DNA of 64,000 nucleotides from Zantedeschia hybrid cultivar (GCA_030544215.1 JARZZO010000006.1:44554501-44618500), one strand, 5' to 3'; numbered from the stretch's first letter, positions 1 through 11,352 are shown. Made by a program: numbers and translations. Notes: generated from the letters alone by a model not told the origin.

Positions 1-476
1 AATGATGATTGATTCGGATTGTCTTCTTATTGGAAAATTAAGAGAAGATGCAAGTGAGGCTAGAGCGTCAGCTAAGATGTTCTGATTCCTAGGAACATGG
101 ACGAAGATCAATTTTATGAAAAGCTTTGCATAAGCAGAAGTAAGTTCTTGATAAGGCTTGAGCTTGGGATCAAGAGTTCGATATTTGGTTAACACCTGGC
201 GAAGAATCAATTGGCTATCACCTGCAATTCTGAGTTTGGCGGCACCATGGAGATGAGCAGCCTCGACGCCAGCAAGGAGTGCCTCGTATTCAGCTATATT
301 GTTAGTGACTGGAAAGTCAAACTGAAAGGGTTGTGGAATGGTGACACCTTCAAGTGATAACAGAACAATGCCAACACCCTTTCCATGGGAATTCAGAGCT
401 CCGTCAAAATGCAGAGTCCACATGTCATCTTTGATTTGGTCTATAGACATTAGTTCCCCATCCGGAAACTCCGATC
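1..476 (-). pseudogene. Second (archaeal-like) RNase H domain of element A, separated from pol by element C
   Basis: The minus strand reads open through the whole 476 bases, with no start because it is the interior of a polyprotein. The first acidic residue lies in WTLHFDGALN, the glutamate in NNIAEYEALL, the next aspartate in IAGDSQL and the last in LADALASL. This layout fits the extra aRNH domain of Tat elements, which is thought to assist removal of the RNA strand during reverse transcription. The stretch begins with EFPDGELMSID, a typical lead-in. It joins the 8206-10202 polyprotein once element C and one TSD copy are set aside. The domain itself shows no stop, but it has lost its coding context. 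Confidence 0.85.
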
Positions 477-481
477 GGACT
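477..481. repeat. Target site duplication ggact, left copy (element C)
   Basis: The same five bases recur at 8201-8205. Between the copies lies element C, with TG...CA ends. Both flanks are Tat pol sequence that becomes continuous when C is set aside. Confidence 0.93.
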
Positions 482-571
482 TGTAAGGACTGAGGTTTCG
501 GGTTCAGTTTCCGGGTCGGTTTCGGGCCGGATCCCCTGGCTTGGACCCTGAGGGGTCATGAGAGTTTTGAC

Positions 572-883
572 TGAATGACGTCTGCACTGCACGATGCCTT
601 TCAAACGGTGTCTGGCTGGGTGGACGCCATTTACGTCTGTTGCTGTTGTGCCACGTGGGCGCTACGTGGACGGGTTTCGGGCTGCGAGAGTACGGCCCCT
701 GTCTCGTCGTCTGAACGGCGTCCTTGATGGACGACGCGATTCAGACTGCGACCCTGCGGTGTTAGTGTACGGTGCCTGACATGTCAGCTGAACGGCGTCC
801 GTAGTGGTTGACGCGTTTCAGAGTGCTGTCAGTACGGCCCGTCCTGTCATCTGATAGGCGTCCGTCTCGCTCGACGCGTTTTA
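572..883. repeat. Cluster of 32-bp quasi-palindromes in the C LTR
   Basis: Units lie at 572-603, 603-633, 712-743, 789-820 and 852-883. Each begins TGAA/AAAC/TGAT plus GGCGTC or GACGTC, has a middle of about 10 bases, and closes with GACGC plus TTTA, TTCA or ATTTA. All but one are 32 bases long. The same cluster recurs in the 3' LTR from about 5844. Confidence 0.85.
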
Positions 884-1430
884 GCCAGTTTCTGATTGAC
901 CCCGCGAGCCTCCCTTTCTTTCCCTCATTCTCACCTTCACTCTCTCTCACCTCGCCCTCTCCGCCTCCTCCGACCCCTCTCTTCCCCTTCCCCTTCCTCT
1001 TCTTCCCCTTCCACCACTCCAACGCCTCTCAACCTCTCACCACTACCACTACCACTTCCTTCGCGGCGTTCCATTCTTCGGATGGCGGCCGACATCCCGG
1101 CGGAGTGGCGACGTCCTCGGGGGTACCGGCGGTGGTCTGCAGTGCGGCGGGTCGGCGGCACGGAGCTTGGAGGAGTTCAAGAACCGGTAGGGGGACGAAC
1201 CTTGCATAGATTACACTCGTTTCATCTATAGTTCCATGTGTTGCATGATTCGTTTGGGGGTAGAACAAGCATGTTTAGGGGCTTTTCTTGATGGGAATAA
1301 GGGTTTCTATGAATGTGGGTTTATGATGGTTTGGTTTGCCTCTCCCCCTTTTCCTCTGTTTTGGGCGGTTTTGGGTTTTTGGGGGTGAAAGGGAGCCCTC
1401 GGGCTCGAGACAGAACCTGGTTCCTGGCGC

Positions 1431-1792
1431 TAAAAGACGTCGTGCATGGACGACGCCTTTTAGAAGGGCGTCGGGCCATCATGACGCCTTTTAGGCAGGA
1501 ATCGTTCCACTTAGGCTCTGTCAGTTCGGGGATTCTGGGGCTGAAAGACGTCATGTGTTAGCGACGCGATTTGTAATAGCGTCGGGTCACCATGACGCCT
1601 TTTAAGGCAGAAATCCCCTGATTAACGTTTTCTGCAAATTCTGGATTTCTGTGTGATTGACGTCTGAGGATGTTGACGCCTTTTAAAAGGCGACCTCTAG
1701 TGTCGACGCCTTTTAGGCCATATTCTGAGGCCGGTATTTCATGAACCAGTATAGGGTGCTTGAATGGCGTCGGCCTTGGGCGACGCAATTCA
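1431..1792. repeat. Second cluster of 32-bp quasi-palindromes in the C LTR, partly head to tail
   Basis: Units lie at 1431-1462, 1462-1493, 1542-1573, 1574-1604, 1656-1684, 1684-1715 and 1761-1792. Neighbours at 1462 and 1684 share their end base, so the closing arm of one unit runs straight into the opening arm of the next. In the unit at 1761-1792, 13 of 16 half-site positions are complementary. Confidence 0.85.
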
Positions 1793-2927
1793 AGACAGAA
1801 CCACACTAATCCATGCCAGTAAAATGTGTTTACACTACTAGATAGTTGGTTAAATGCATGCTGTTAGTATACTCGATGTGATGGACTCTTCGTGACCGGA
1901 TGACACTACGTTATATGTTGTGCGACCGTAGACTTCTCACGTGACCGGATCGCACCGTACCGTGTTTTATGTTACTGTGGACCTTGAGTGACAGTTGTAG
2001 TGTTCTACACCCTGTGTCGGTGTGGTAGGGACACAGCGCTGATGGGAGCAGTGGCGGGGTGACGCCTAGTGAGAGAGGGTCACCTGGTGAACCCCGGGGT
2101 TAGCTAGCTTGTACCGGTGTCGGAGTGGTACCTGTGGAGTGTCACTCGTGCTGGGGGAAGGAGTAACCACCTGAGCCAGTTGGGCCGGAGTAGCCAGCGT
2201 GCTATCCGAGGGGTTACTGTTTGGTCTCAGTAGGTCAGTGTTTGCTGGGGGAAGGAGTAGCCGCTGAGGTAGCCAGCGTGCTATCCGAGGGGTTACTGTT
2301 TGGTCTCAGCGGGTCGGTGTTTCCCACTTTCGGAGATGTGGTTGACGCGTTTTGCCGAGACACGAGTTGTAGGTTCCTTGGTAGAATGATTTCTGAGATA
2401 TGCATGTTATATTCCAAATGCATGTGGTTTCTATCGAGAATTTAGGAGTAATGTGTTACAGCTTTACTTATCTTGTTCCCATGTATCTTTGTAATTGCAC
2501 TTGTGGGTGTGTGAGTGGGAGGCAAGGGGTCGGATGATCCCTACTGAGCCCAGTTTTGGTGTGGCTCACTCCCTGCGGTTTTCAGGTGTGGACCTCGTGG
2601 CGAGTGGCGGCGCGTGGTGTTCTCCTTGGTGTGCGGACCAGCAGCTATCTCAGTTCCGGGGTATGCCCCGATGTTGTTGTACTTTACTTCTGCCTGTACT
2701 TAATTAATTTGTTGGACCATGTAATTATTGTTGGACTGTGGACGGACATTATTACTTTACTTCCTGCATACTGTACTTCCTTGTAGTCCATGTGAATGTT
2801 ATATTTAACCTTGTTTAATGCTTACTCCAGATGTGTGTATAAGATCCGGGTGTGAGACCGTTGGATAATGATTCGAAACCCATTTAGTGATCGGGTCTCC
2901 GATCATAGGGTGGCGGGTCGTTACAAT

Positions 2928-2945
2928 TGGTATAAGAGCTCAGTC
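2928..2945 (+). other. Primer binding site of element C (initiator Met tRNA type)
   Basis: TGGTATAAGAGCTCAG begins two bases after the LTR ends in TTACA. It resembles the plant initiator-Met primer site TGGTATCAGAGC with one change. Confidence 0.8.
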
Positions 2946-3079
2946 TGGTCGAGTATGCGCTAAACTGGATTAGATATCGTAGTCCAACAATAAGTACGAG
3001 TCTGTACAGGCGATGGCTGCTGGTATAGATTGATAGGTTTTGACATATTTGTGTTGATTTTTGCGTTCGTGGGGTAGTG

Positions 3080-4120
3080 ATGGCACCGAGGAAGAAAGTA
3101 CCGTTGGCTCGTGGTTCGAGAGCAGACAATGTTAGTTCGGGTGCAGAAGGGCGTAATGTGAATCGTTTCATGGAAGCTATGATTAGGGCTATGTCTAGAT
3201 ACCAGCAGGGAGTTGGTGGCGAGGGATCCAATTTTCGGGATGATCAGCTTACGATTTTGGAGCTGTTTTTGAGGTTGGAGACCCCTTCTTTCACGGGTCG
3301 ACCAATCCCAGACGAGGCAGCTTTTTGGATTAAGGAAATGGCGAAGGCATTTGACGTTCTTGAATGTGCCGAGAATGAGAAGACCTTGTTGGCAACCTAC
3401 TTATTGAAGGATAATGCATATGAGTGGTAGGCTACTACCAAGAAGGTGATGTTCGCAGATAGGCCCTTGAGAGAGAACCCTTGGGAGGTATTTGTGAGAG
3501 AGTTTAGTGGACAGTACTTTTCAGGGCACGTTCGGAAGTCTAAGGAAATGGAGTTTATGGAATTGGTGTAGAATGATATGTCAGTTTTAGAATACCAAGC
3601 AAAGTTTGTAACTCTTGAAAGATTTGTTCCACATATATCTGAGCACGAGGAGTTAAGAGTAGAGAGATTTGTGGGTGGACTCCGGTATGATCTGAGGACA
3701 ATGGTGGCATCTCAGTGTTGGAGAGATCTGGCGTCAGCAGCTCAATACGCAGTAGCGGTGGAGACTTAATTCCAGCAAATGGCGAGAGAATTGGAGCGAT
3801 CGGCATGAGGGAAGCAGCAAGGCAAGGGCAAATCAACGGTCTTTTCGTCAGGCGGTTCGAGTTCCTTTGAATTCGGGTCCCAAGAGACGCCCTGTGGTGA
3901 GAATAGAGATGGTTCGGCTCAGCAGATACAGACTGTGGCTAGCAGGCAGCAGGGAGCGAGGTAGGTTACGGCAGGTCATTGTTCCCATTGTGGTGGTCAT
4001 CATGGCAGTCGGACGTGTCCATTGGTCACTAGTGGTTGTTTTGGCTGCGGCAAGTGGGGGCATTTTTTGAGAAGTTGTCCCCAAAGGAATAAGACATGCG
4101 AGGAGCCGAGTGGTCGGTAG
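3080..4120 (+). pseudogene. gag of element C with five in-frame stops
   Basis: ATG at 3080 begins MAPRKKVPLARGSRAD, and a single frame runs to TAG at 4118-4120 without a frameshift. Premature stops are TAG 3428, TAG 3569, TAA 3767, TGA 3806 and TAG 3962. Several correspond to W, Q or R in the relatives at 46867-47907 and 59846-60905. The product would be the capsid/nucleocapsid precursor of a Ty3/Gypsy element: the retrotransposon gag domain spans roughly codons 60-240, and a CCHC zinc knuckle (CFGCGKWGHFLRSC) lies near the end. Its length of 346 codons equals that of the B' gag. It cannot make full-length protein as it stands. Confidence 0.88.
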
Positions 4121-4380
4121 GAGCCCGGTACCTAGTATGGTGTTGTGTGTTCTTTCAGTGGAGGTCCGAGATGCTGGGTTACAGGAGCACTCTTATCTTG
4201 TCTTATTAGGTAGTAATTGTGGACTTTATGATAACTTTTTATGTATTATGCATGGTGGGGAATCGGTATTGTAAAATGTACTTTGTGAGGTTATTATATA
4301 ATGATGTTGGTCTATCAATTTTGGCGGAATCGTGGAACATAATTAACTTAGTGTTGACTTGATTGACTGATTGTATGGAG

Positions 4381-5720
4381 TCCCGTGTAAGAATGTGATC
4401 GATGAGGGCATTGCAATGGATACAACCAGAATTGAGGTAGTGATGGATTGGAACAGGCCGACAACAATAACTAAGACCAAGAGCTTCTTGGCATTGTAGG
4501 ATTTTACCGACGGTTGGTCTAGAGGTTTTCTTCGATGGCGACTTCCCCTTGTCGAGGTTGACTTGTAGGGGTGTGAGAGCGGAGTTTCATCTACTTGAGA
4601 AGCTCGCCTCGCTTTGGCTCCAATGTGGGTACTTTCATTAGGTTCCGGTGGAATTGTGGTTTATTCGGATACACTACATCAAGGTTTGGGTGTGGTCCTG
4701 ATGCAACTTGGTAAGACTGTGGCCTATGCCTATAGGCAGTTGAAGGAGCATGGGGGGAACTATCCATTCATGACTTATAGATTGACTCTGTGATTTGACC
4801 ATGGAGAATGTGCGCAGATGTGTCCTCATTAAGGCGCACCGTTCTAGATTAATAATGTTTCCTGGAATAAGTAAGACGTTTCAATGTTGAGGTGGTCCAA
4901 TAGGTAGAAGGATAGGGTCGATCTTGTGGTTGAGTGCTTGAATTGTCGACAGGTTAGGGTGAACATCAGAGTGGCGCAGCGGAAGCGTGGTTGCAGTCCT
5001 TGCCAAACCCGATACGGAAACGGGAGTTTGTGACCTTGGACGTGTGATGGGATTGCTTTTTCCCTGTTGGTAGGGACGTGATCTGGGTCATCATTAAGCA
5101 ATTGATCATGTCAACACACTTCCTGGCTATCAGGAAGGACCGATCAGTCGATTGGTCGGCAGAGTTGTTTCTAAGTCGGATCATCTCTTTCCGCTTAATG
5201 TGCCCTTATCCATCATGTCGGACCGGGTTTTGAGGTTTACTTGTTGGTCTTAGTAGAATCTTCGGAAGGCTTTGGGTACGCTGTTAGCCGTCAGCTCGGC
5301 CTATCACCCCGAGGCTGGTGGGCGGTCAGAATGGGCCATTCAGGTTTTGGAGGTTTTGCTCGGGGCATGTGCCTAGACTGAGGAGGTTTTCTGGAGCAAC
5401 GTTTGTTTGCAGTGGAGTTTTGCGTACTATTACAGTTACCATTCTAGCATGGGCATGGCGCCTTATGAGGCATGGTTCGGATGGCCGAGTCGATTCTCTG
5501 TGATTGGTCTGAGATTGGAAAAAGGCAGTTAGAAGGATCACAAGTGACAGGTTCTTTGAAACATGGTTGTATCTTTGGATTTAAGGTTTTTGGCAGTATC
5601 GCTCCGGGAGCGAGGTGACCTAGGTGCGCGAGATTCAGATGCGGGAGCAGCTCCCTACTTTCTGAGTTTCCATGTGAGTTGGCGGTGGAGGTATTTCACC
5701 CTCGTTTTTGCAGCGGGCAA
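4381..5720 (+). pseudogene. Scraps of pol (RT thumb, RNase H, integrase) in element C
   Basis: At 4430-4500 the translation VVMDWNRPTTITK matches the RT thumb/connection of element K (AVMDWSRPTTVTE). At 4650-4750 VVYSDTLHQGLGVVLMQ matches its RNase H. At 4960-5560 pieces of integrase core appear, with stops and frame changes throughout. Protease and most of RT are absent. The stretch 4121-4380 between gag and these scraps holds nothing I recognise. Near 5660-5740 chromodomain remnants and the usual LTR-proximal sequence precede the purine tract. This is a remnant with no coding capacity. Confidence 0.75.
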
Positions 5721-5741
5721 TTTCGGGGACGAAATCCTTTT

Positions 5742-5753
5742 AAGGGGGGAGAA
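5742..5753 (+). other. Polypurine tract of element C
   Basis: AAGGGGGGAGAA lies directly before the TG of the 3' LTR. This is the expected priming position for second-strand synthesis. A similar tract precedes the LTRs of G1 and, in reverse, of B'. Confidence 0.85.
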
Positions 5754-8200
5754 TGTAAGGACTGAGGTTTCAGGTTCAGTTTTCGGGTCAGTTTCGGGCC
5801 GGATCCCTTGGCTTGGACCCTGAGGGGTCATGAGAGTTTTGACTGAATGATGTCTGCACTGCACGACGCCTTTCAAACGGCGTCTGGCTGGGTGGACGCC
5901 ATTTACGTCTGTTGCTGTTGTGCCACGTGGGCGCCACGTGGACGGGTTTCGGGCCGCGAGAGTACGGCCCCTGTCTCGTCGTCTGAACGGCGTCCATGAT
6001 GGATGACGCGATTCAGACTGCGACCCTGCGGTGTTAGTGTACGGTGCCTGACATGTCAGCTGAACGGCGTTCGTAGTGGTCGACGTGTTTCAGAGTGCTG
6101 TCAGTACGGCCCGTCCAGTCATCTGATAGGCGTCCTTCTCGCTCGACGCGTTTTAGCCAGTTTCTGATTGACCCAGCGCGCCTCCCCTTCTTTCCCTCAT
6201 TCTCACCTTTACTCTCTGTCACCTCGCCCTCTCCGCCTCCTCCGACCCCTCTCTTCCCCTTCCCCTTCCTCTTCTTCCCCTTCCACCACTCCAACGCCTC
6301 TCTACCTCTCACCAATACCACTACCACTTCCTTCGCGGCGTTCCATTCTCCGGACGGCGGCCGACGTCCCGGCGGAGTGGCGACGTCCTCGGGGGTACCG
6401 TCGGCGGTCTGCGGTGCGGTGGGTCGGCGGCACGGAGCTTGGAGGAGTTCAAGAATCAGTAGGGGGACGAACTTTGTGTAGATTACACTCGTTTCATCTG
6501 TAGTTCCATGTGTTGCATGATTCGTTTGGGGGTAGAACAAGAATGTTTAGGGGCTTTTCTTGATGGGAATAAGGGTTTCTATGAATGTGGGTTTATGATG
6601 GTTTGGTTTGCCTCTCCCCCTTTTCCTCTATTTTGGGCGGTTTTGGGTTTTTTGGGGTGAAAGGGAGCCCTCGGGCTCGAGACAGAACCTGGTTCCTGGC
6701 GCTAAAAGACGTCGTGCATGGACGACGCCTTTTAGAAGGGCGTCGGGCCATCATGACGCCTTTTAGGCAGGAATCGTTCCACTTAGGCTCTGTCAGTTCG
6801 GGGATTCTGGGGCTGAAAGACGTCATGTGTTAGCGACGCGATTTGTAATAGCGTCGGGTCACCATGACGCCTTTTAAGGCAGAAATCCCCTGATTAACGT
6901 TTTCTGCAAATTCTGGATTTCTGTGTGATTGGCGTCTGAGGATGTTGACGCTTTTTAAAAGGCGACCTCTGGTGTCGACGCCTTTTAGGCCATATTCTGA
7001 GGCTGGTATTTCATGAACCAGTATAGGGTGCTTGAATGGCGTCGGCCTTGGGCGACGCAATTCAAGACAGAACCACACTAATCCATGCCAGTAAAATGTG
7101 TTTACACTACTAGATAGTTGGTTAAATGCATGCTGTTAGTATACTCGATGTGATGGACTCTTCGTGACCGGATGACACTACGTTATATGTCGTGCGACCG
7201 TGGACTTCTCACGTGACCGGATCGCACCGTACCGTGTTTTATGTTACTGTGGACCTAGAGTGACAGTTGTAGCGTTCTACACCCTGTGTCGGTGCGGTAG
7301 GGACACAGCGCTGATGGGAGCAGTGGCGGGGTGACGCCTAGTGAGAGAGGGTCACCTGGTGAACCCCGGGGTTAGCTAGCTTGTACCGGTGTCGGAGTGG
7401 TACCTGTGGAGTGTTACTCGTGCTGGGGGAAGGAGTAACCACCTGAGCCAGTTGGGCCGGAGTAGCCAGCGTGCTATCCGAGGGGTTACTGTTTGGTCTC
7501 AGCGGGTCGGTGTTTGCTGGGGGAAGGAGTAGCCGCCGAGGTAGCCAGCGTGCTATCCGAGGGGTTACTGTTTGGTCTCAGCGGGTCAGTGTTTCCCACT
7601 TTCGGAGATGTGGTTGACGCGTTTTGCCGAGACGCGAGTTGTAGGTTCCTTGGTAGAATGATTTCTGAGATATGCATGTTATATTCCAAATGCATGTGGT
7701 TTATATCGAGAATTTAGGAGTAATGTGTTACGGCTTTACTTATCTTGTTCCCATGTATCTTTGTAATTGCACTTGTGGGTGTGTGAGTGGGAGGCAAGGG
7801 ATTGGATGATCCCTACCGAGCCCAGTTCTGGTGTGGCTCACTCCCTGCGGTTTTCAGGTGTGGACCTCGTGGCGAGTGGCGGCGCGTGGTGTTCTCCTTG
7901 GTGTGTGGACCAGCAGCTATCTCAATTCCGGGGTATGCCCTGATGTTGTTGTACTTTACTTCTGCCTGTACTTAATTAATTTGTTGGACCATGTAATTAT
8001 TGTTGGACTGTGGACGGACATTATTACTTTACTTCCTGCATACTGTACTTCCTTGTAGTCCGTGTGAATGTTATATTTAACCTTGTTTAATGCTTACTCC
8101 TCCAGATGTGTGTATAAGATCCGGGTGTGAGACTGTTGGATAATGATTCGACACCCATTTAGTGATCGGGTCTCCGATCATAGGGTGGCTGGTCGTTACA
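5754..8200 (+). repeat. 3' LTR of element C
   Basis: It is the mate of 482-2925, 2447 bases long, beginning tgtaaggactgagg and ending gtcgttaca. It carries the same quasi-palindrome clusters and the same 79-base duplication (tagccagc at 7463 and 7542). Confidence 0.92.
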
Positions 8201-8205
8201 GGACT
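8201..8205. repeat. Target site duplication ggact, right copy (element C)
   Basis: Matches 477-481. Confidence 0.93.
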
Positions 8206-10202
8206 GGATCAAAACAAGGAAGGGGATGGTGAGCGAGATGTTATGCTATGGCATAGCCTTTGATCGCTTTCTGCTGAATGTAAGTGATGTCGAATTGAGA
8301 TAGAAAGCTTTGTCATTGTGCTAACCTATCAGTAAGGACAGATTTCTCAAGAAGAAACTTGATCGGATTCATTCTAGCGATAAGATGGACTTCATGGGCC
8401 AAAAAGTAATGCTTCAATTTCTGAACAACCCAGACCAATGCTACACATGTTTTCTCCATTGCTATGTATCTTTGCTCAGCGGGGTTGAGAAGTTTAGAGA
8501 GATAGTAGGCTGCCCTCTCCTTTCCTTCTTCATCCTCTTGTGCTAGGACAACCCCCACCGCATCATCCAGGACAAAAATGTATTGTATCAATGGTTTGCT
8601 TGGAGATGGTAGTCTCAAAACAGGAGGACTTGCCAAATACTTCTTTAATCCCTCAAACGCCTCCTGACACTTATCGTCCCAATCGAATTTGACTCTTGGC
8701 TTGGTAAGATCTTAGAATGGCTTACACCTTTATGAGTGCTGGGAGATAAAACGACGAATAAATTGCAACCTCCCGATCAATCCTCTCAACTCTTTCAAGT
8801 TCTTGGGAGGTGGCATCTCTCTGATAGACTTCGCCTTGTTGGGATCGATCTCTATTCCCCGTTTACTGACAATGAATCAAAGTAATTTCCCTGAGGATAC
8901 CCCAAATACACATTTCTTGGGGTTCATCTTTAACTGATATTCTCTTGATCTTTCTAACACTTTTGCCAAAACTTTGGCATGCTCAGCCTTCGTCTTAGAT
9001 TTCACCAACAAGTCATCCACATACACTTCTAGATCGATATGCATCATGTTGTGAAATATTGCCATCATAGCTCTTTGATAAGTGGCTCCAGCATTCTTTA
9101 ATCCAAATGGCATGACGACATAACAATATGTTCCCCAAGGTGTAGTGAATGATGTCTTTTCTTGATCTTCTTCTGCCAATTTAATCTGATTGTAACCTGA
9201 AAATCCATCCATAAATGATAAAGTTTCATAGCCAGCAGTATTATCGATGAGTACATCAATGTGAGGCAATGGAAAATCATCCTTAGGACACGCCCGGTTC
9301 AAATCTCGGAAGTCAATACAGATCCTGACCATCCCGTCTTTCTTCATAACCGGGACTTTGTTGGCCACCCATTGTGGATAGATGACAACTCTAATGAATT
9401 TGGCCTTATGTAACTTATCAACCTCTCCCTTCATCTTTAAAGCCATTTGTGGGTGGAATCGCCTTAACTTCTGTTTGATCGGGCTAGCTTCATCCTTTAA
9501 TGTCAACCTGTGTTCCACTAGCGATGAGTCTAACCCTGGCATATCCTCATAACTCCAGGCAAAAGTGTCCTTATAATCCTTAAGAACTTGTACCATTGCC
9601 TTCTCATCCATTTCGGAAAGATTCTTGCTAACGAGGACAACCTTAGGTTCGTCTTCAGTCCCTAGATTGATCTCTTTGGTGGGCTCTTCTACGGCAGCTG
9701 AAGGTTCATCGAATCTTCTTACTCCACTGGCATATGCCTCAGCCGCATCCTCGTCATCTTCCTCATCTTCAACAATGGGGTCCTTTTCATGTATCAATTC
9801 ATACACCCCATATCCATCATTAACTGACTCATCATCTACACACTCTTCTGGCATTTGAATAGGATTCTCTAATAGCTGAGGGATCATAGAGCAAGAAAGG
9901 CATTTAAATGCTAAATCTTGGAGGTATCTATCTAGAATTTGTTTACCCTTAGATTTTCTAGACTTCCTAACCTGACTAACCTGCCTAGACTCCCTAACTT
10001 CACTAGACTCCCTATCATGACCTAATGAGGACGAAGCATAATGAAAATTATAGGATACAGGTGGAAATACAGGAGAATCCTCCCGAGAGGAGGGGCAGAG
10101 TAGATCTAGAAGAGAATCTTGACCGAATGACCAACGCGATAGGGTATAATCTAACAAGTAGGAAGTTTCCTCAATGAGGATCCGTGAGAAATTTGTTGCC
10201 AA
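8206..10202 (-). pseudogene. Reverse transcriptase and first RNase H of element A
   Basis: One minus-strand frame runs from about 10202 to the edge of element C. An acidic N-terminal linker (EDEEDDEDAAEAYA) precedes RT, which shows KKDGMVRICIDFRDLN, the catalytic aspartate in FMDGFSGYNQI and the pair in EVYVDDLLVKS (near 9010). RT is open down to a stop at about 8877. More stops follow in the connection region (8700-8880). Canonical RNase H follows at 8313-8636 with FVLDDAVGVVLAQEDEEGKE and the AMEKTCVALVWVVQKL helix. Its first catalytic motif reads LDD where SDAS-like is usual. The frame continues toward HHPLPCFDP and would join 1-476. Stops make it inactive as a polyprotein. Confidence 0.88.
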
Positions 10203-10985
10203 ATTGGCGTTTTTTTTGGAGAAAAGATGAATTAATCATAAAATAAGAATGTAGATGAATAGAAGGGGAATGGGATGGAGGAAACAACACCAAGGCCAAA
10301 GGGTTGGGGGGATCATACAGTAGTATGTCCCATATCAAATCATAGATCCTCTCCAGATCGGGAGGAGGTTGGGGAATGAAGTCCTGTGGGGATAGGGTGA
10401 TCATGATGGGCGGAGCCCGTGGAATATCTTCAATAATGACCCGCGACCAAGTCGGGGTCAGAAGTAGAGTGCGGAACAAGGTATGAAGTGTAAAAATGTG
10501 AGAATGATAAGTCCCCCTCCAGAGATGATCCGTGGTATAACCAGCCTCGTAGGGATCATCTGGCTCCCCTTCATCTGTTTCCCCAGACAGCAGTATTCTT
10601 TTATCAAAAATGGCACCATGCCCTTCAATCAGTTCATCTATTTATGGCGGCCACTTTGGTTCTGAAGGATCAAGAAACAGTCTATTCAATGCAATATACA
10701 GATCCCTTAAGTCAAACCATCTGTACCATTCACACTCAGGGTCTTGAAACTTCCTCCTTTTCATTGGCTGCAGAGCCTCCAAGGACTGGTACGTTAGCAA
10801 TTCTGAACAATGTCTGGCCAGGTCTCTTCCATATATATCATGGAGGTCAAAACATGATGTAATGACCACCATGTAGTCATGACTGATCACGGGCCCTTTG
10901 ACGAAATGTGTGTATAGAGTCCATGTTAAGGGGTCCCGACCTTCTTTGCATGGCGTAGACATTGTCTCCCATATCTTCTGGCCGT
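10171..10985 (-). pseudogene. Polyprotein linker of element A between G-patch and RT, unrecognised
   Basis: The same frame that carries protease and G-patch continues here with a few stops (the main one near 10640). It holds segments such as FVKGPVISHDYMVVITSCFD and DPECEWYRWFDLRDLYIALN, then a proline-rich piece (PRAPPIMITLSPQDFIPQPP). Near 10171-10202 the frame passes to the RT frame. I do not recognise a domain. The regular secondary-structure look and near-open frame suggest it was translated as part of the polyprotein (inference). It could also be a captured segment. Confidence 0.5.
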
Positions 10986-10998
10986 CTTCATTTTCTTC

Positions 10999-11331
10999 CT
11001 ACTGAGTAATGTCCTGCTTCACTTTTCTTGGCCTATAGCCCAGGCCATTTCCAAGTATCCTTCTGTTGTCCTTGATGGGCGTGGTTCTGCCTTGTAATTG
11101 TGTGCCCAGGCCCTTTCCAGGCTGATAACCATCCTTCATCATTATTTTCCATCCAGGGGTACTCATGCACTTCCCCCGCTTTATGGCATTCAGTGGATAA
11201 GGAGTAAGGGTGGCGGCCTTTAAAGGATCAACTACCGGACAATAGACCTGTAATACCGACAGAAAAGGTTGTCGGCCAGGTGAAAAAGTTGGCTTGGTAT
11301 TCAAGGAGTGAGCAACAGTAAGGATCGGCAT
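10999..11331 (-). pseudogene. G-patch domain of element A polyprotein
   Basis: The minus-strand segment GYQPGKGLGTQLQGRTTPI followed by GNGLGYRP has the glycine spacing of a G-patch (an RNA-binding or helicase-cofactor motif). G-patch domains between protease and RT are known from some plant Gypsy polyproteins. It lies in the same frame as protease upstream, from which two TGA codons near 11335-11345 separate it. A stop at about 10999 follows. Confidence 0.75.
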
Positions 11332-11352
11332 GCTCGTAACTTTAATGATTCA

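Larger units (their letters stand above)
482..2925 (+). repeat. 5' LTR of element C
   Basis: It pairs with 5754-8200. It contains about twelve of the 32-bp quasi-palindromes, a CT-rich stretch at about 905-1060, and a 79-base tandem duplication (tagccagcgtgctatcc at 2191 and again at 2270). The antisense open frames in this LTR follow base composition and are not conserved as proteins. Confidence 0.92.
482..8200 (+). mobile_element. Element C: chromodomain-type Ty3/Gypsy retrotransposon with decayed interior
   Basis: It starts tgtaaggact and ends gtcgttaca, with two LTRs of 2444 and 2447 bases, a Met-tRNA type primer site and a purine tract before the 3' LTR. The interior is only 2828 bases: one gag frame with five stops, then scraps of RT/RNase H and integrase. 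Most of pol is missing. The LTRs are very similar by eye, with long identical stretches around 1390-1650, and most differences I see are transitions. C is therefore among the younger insertions here. Its gag closely resembles that of element B' (46867-47907), so both may have depended on proteins supplied in trans (inference). Confidence 0.92.

Noticed and set aside
808..1231. Plus-strand S/P/F-rich frames in the LTRs (also near 6095-6503, 27039-27446, 35102-35347 and 45702-46233)
   Set aside because: They lie in the CT-rich LTR segment, have no conserved start, and their sequence is a translation of simple CT repeats.
572..1792. CRISPR-like array because of evenly sized palindromic repeats
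   Set aside because: The units are not separated by constant-length spacers, are diverged, and lie in plant retrotransposons without cas genes.
6034..6540. 168-codon open frame on the minus strand of the C 3' LTR (and 762-1022, 1029-1268 in the 5' LTR)
   Set aside because: The mate LTR breaks the frame into pieces, the product is low-complexity (runs of G, E, K, V), and base composition of the CT-rich strand explains the lack of stops.
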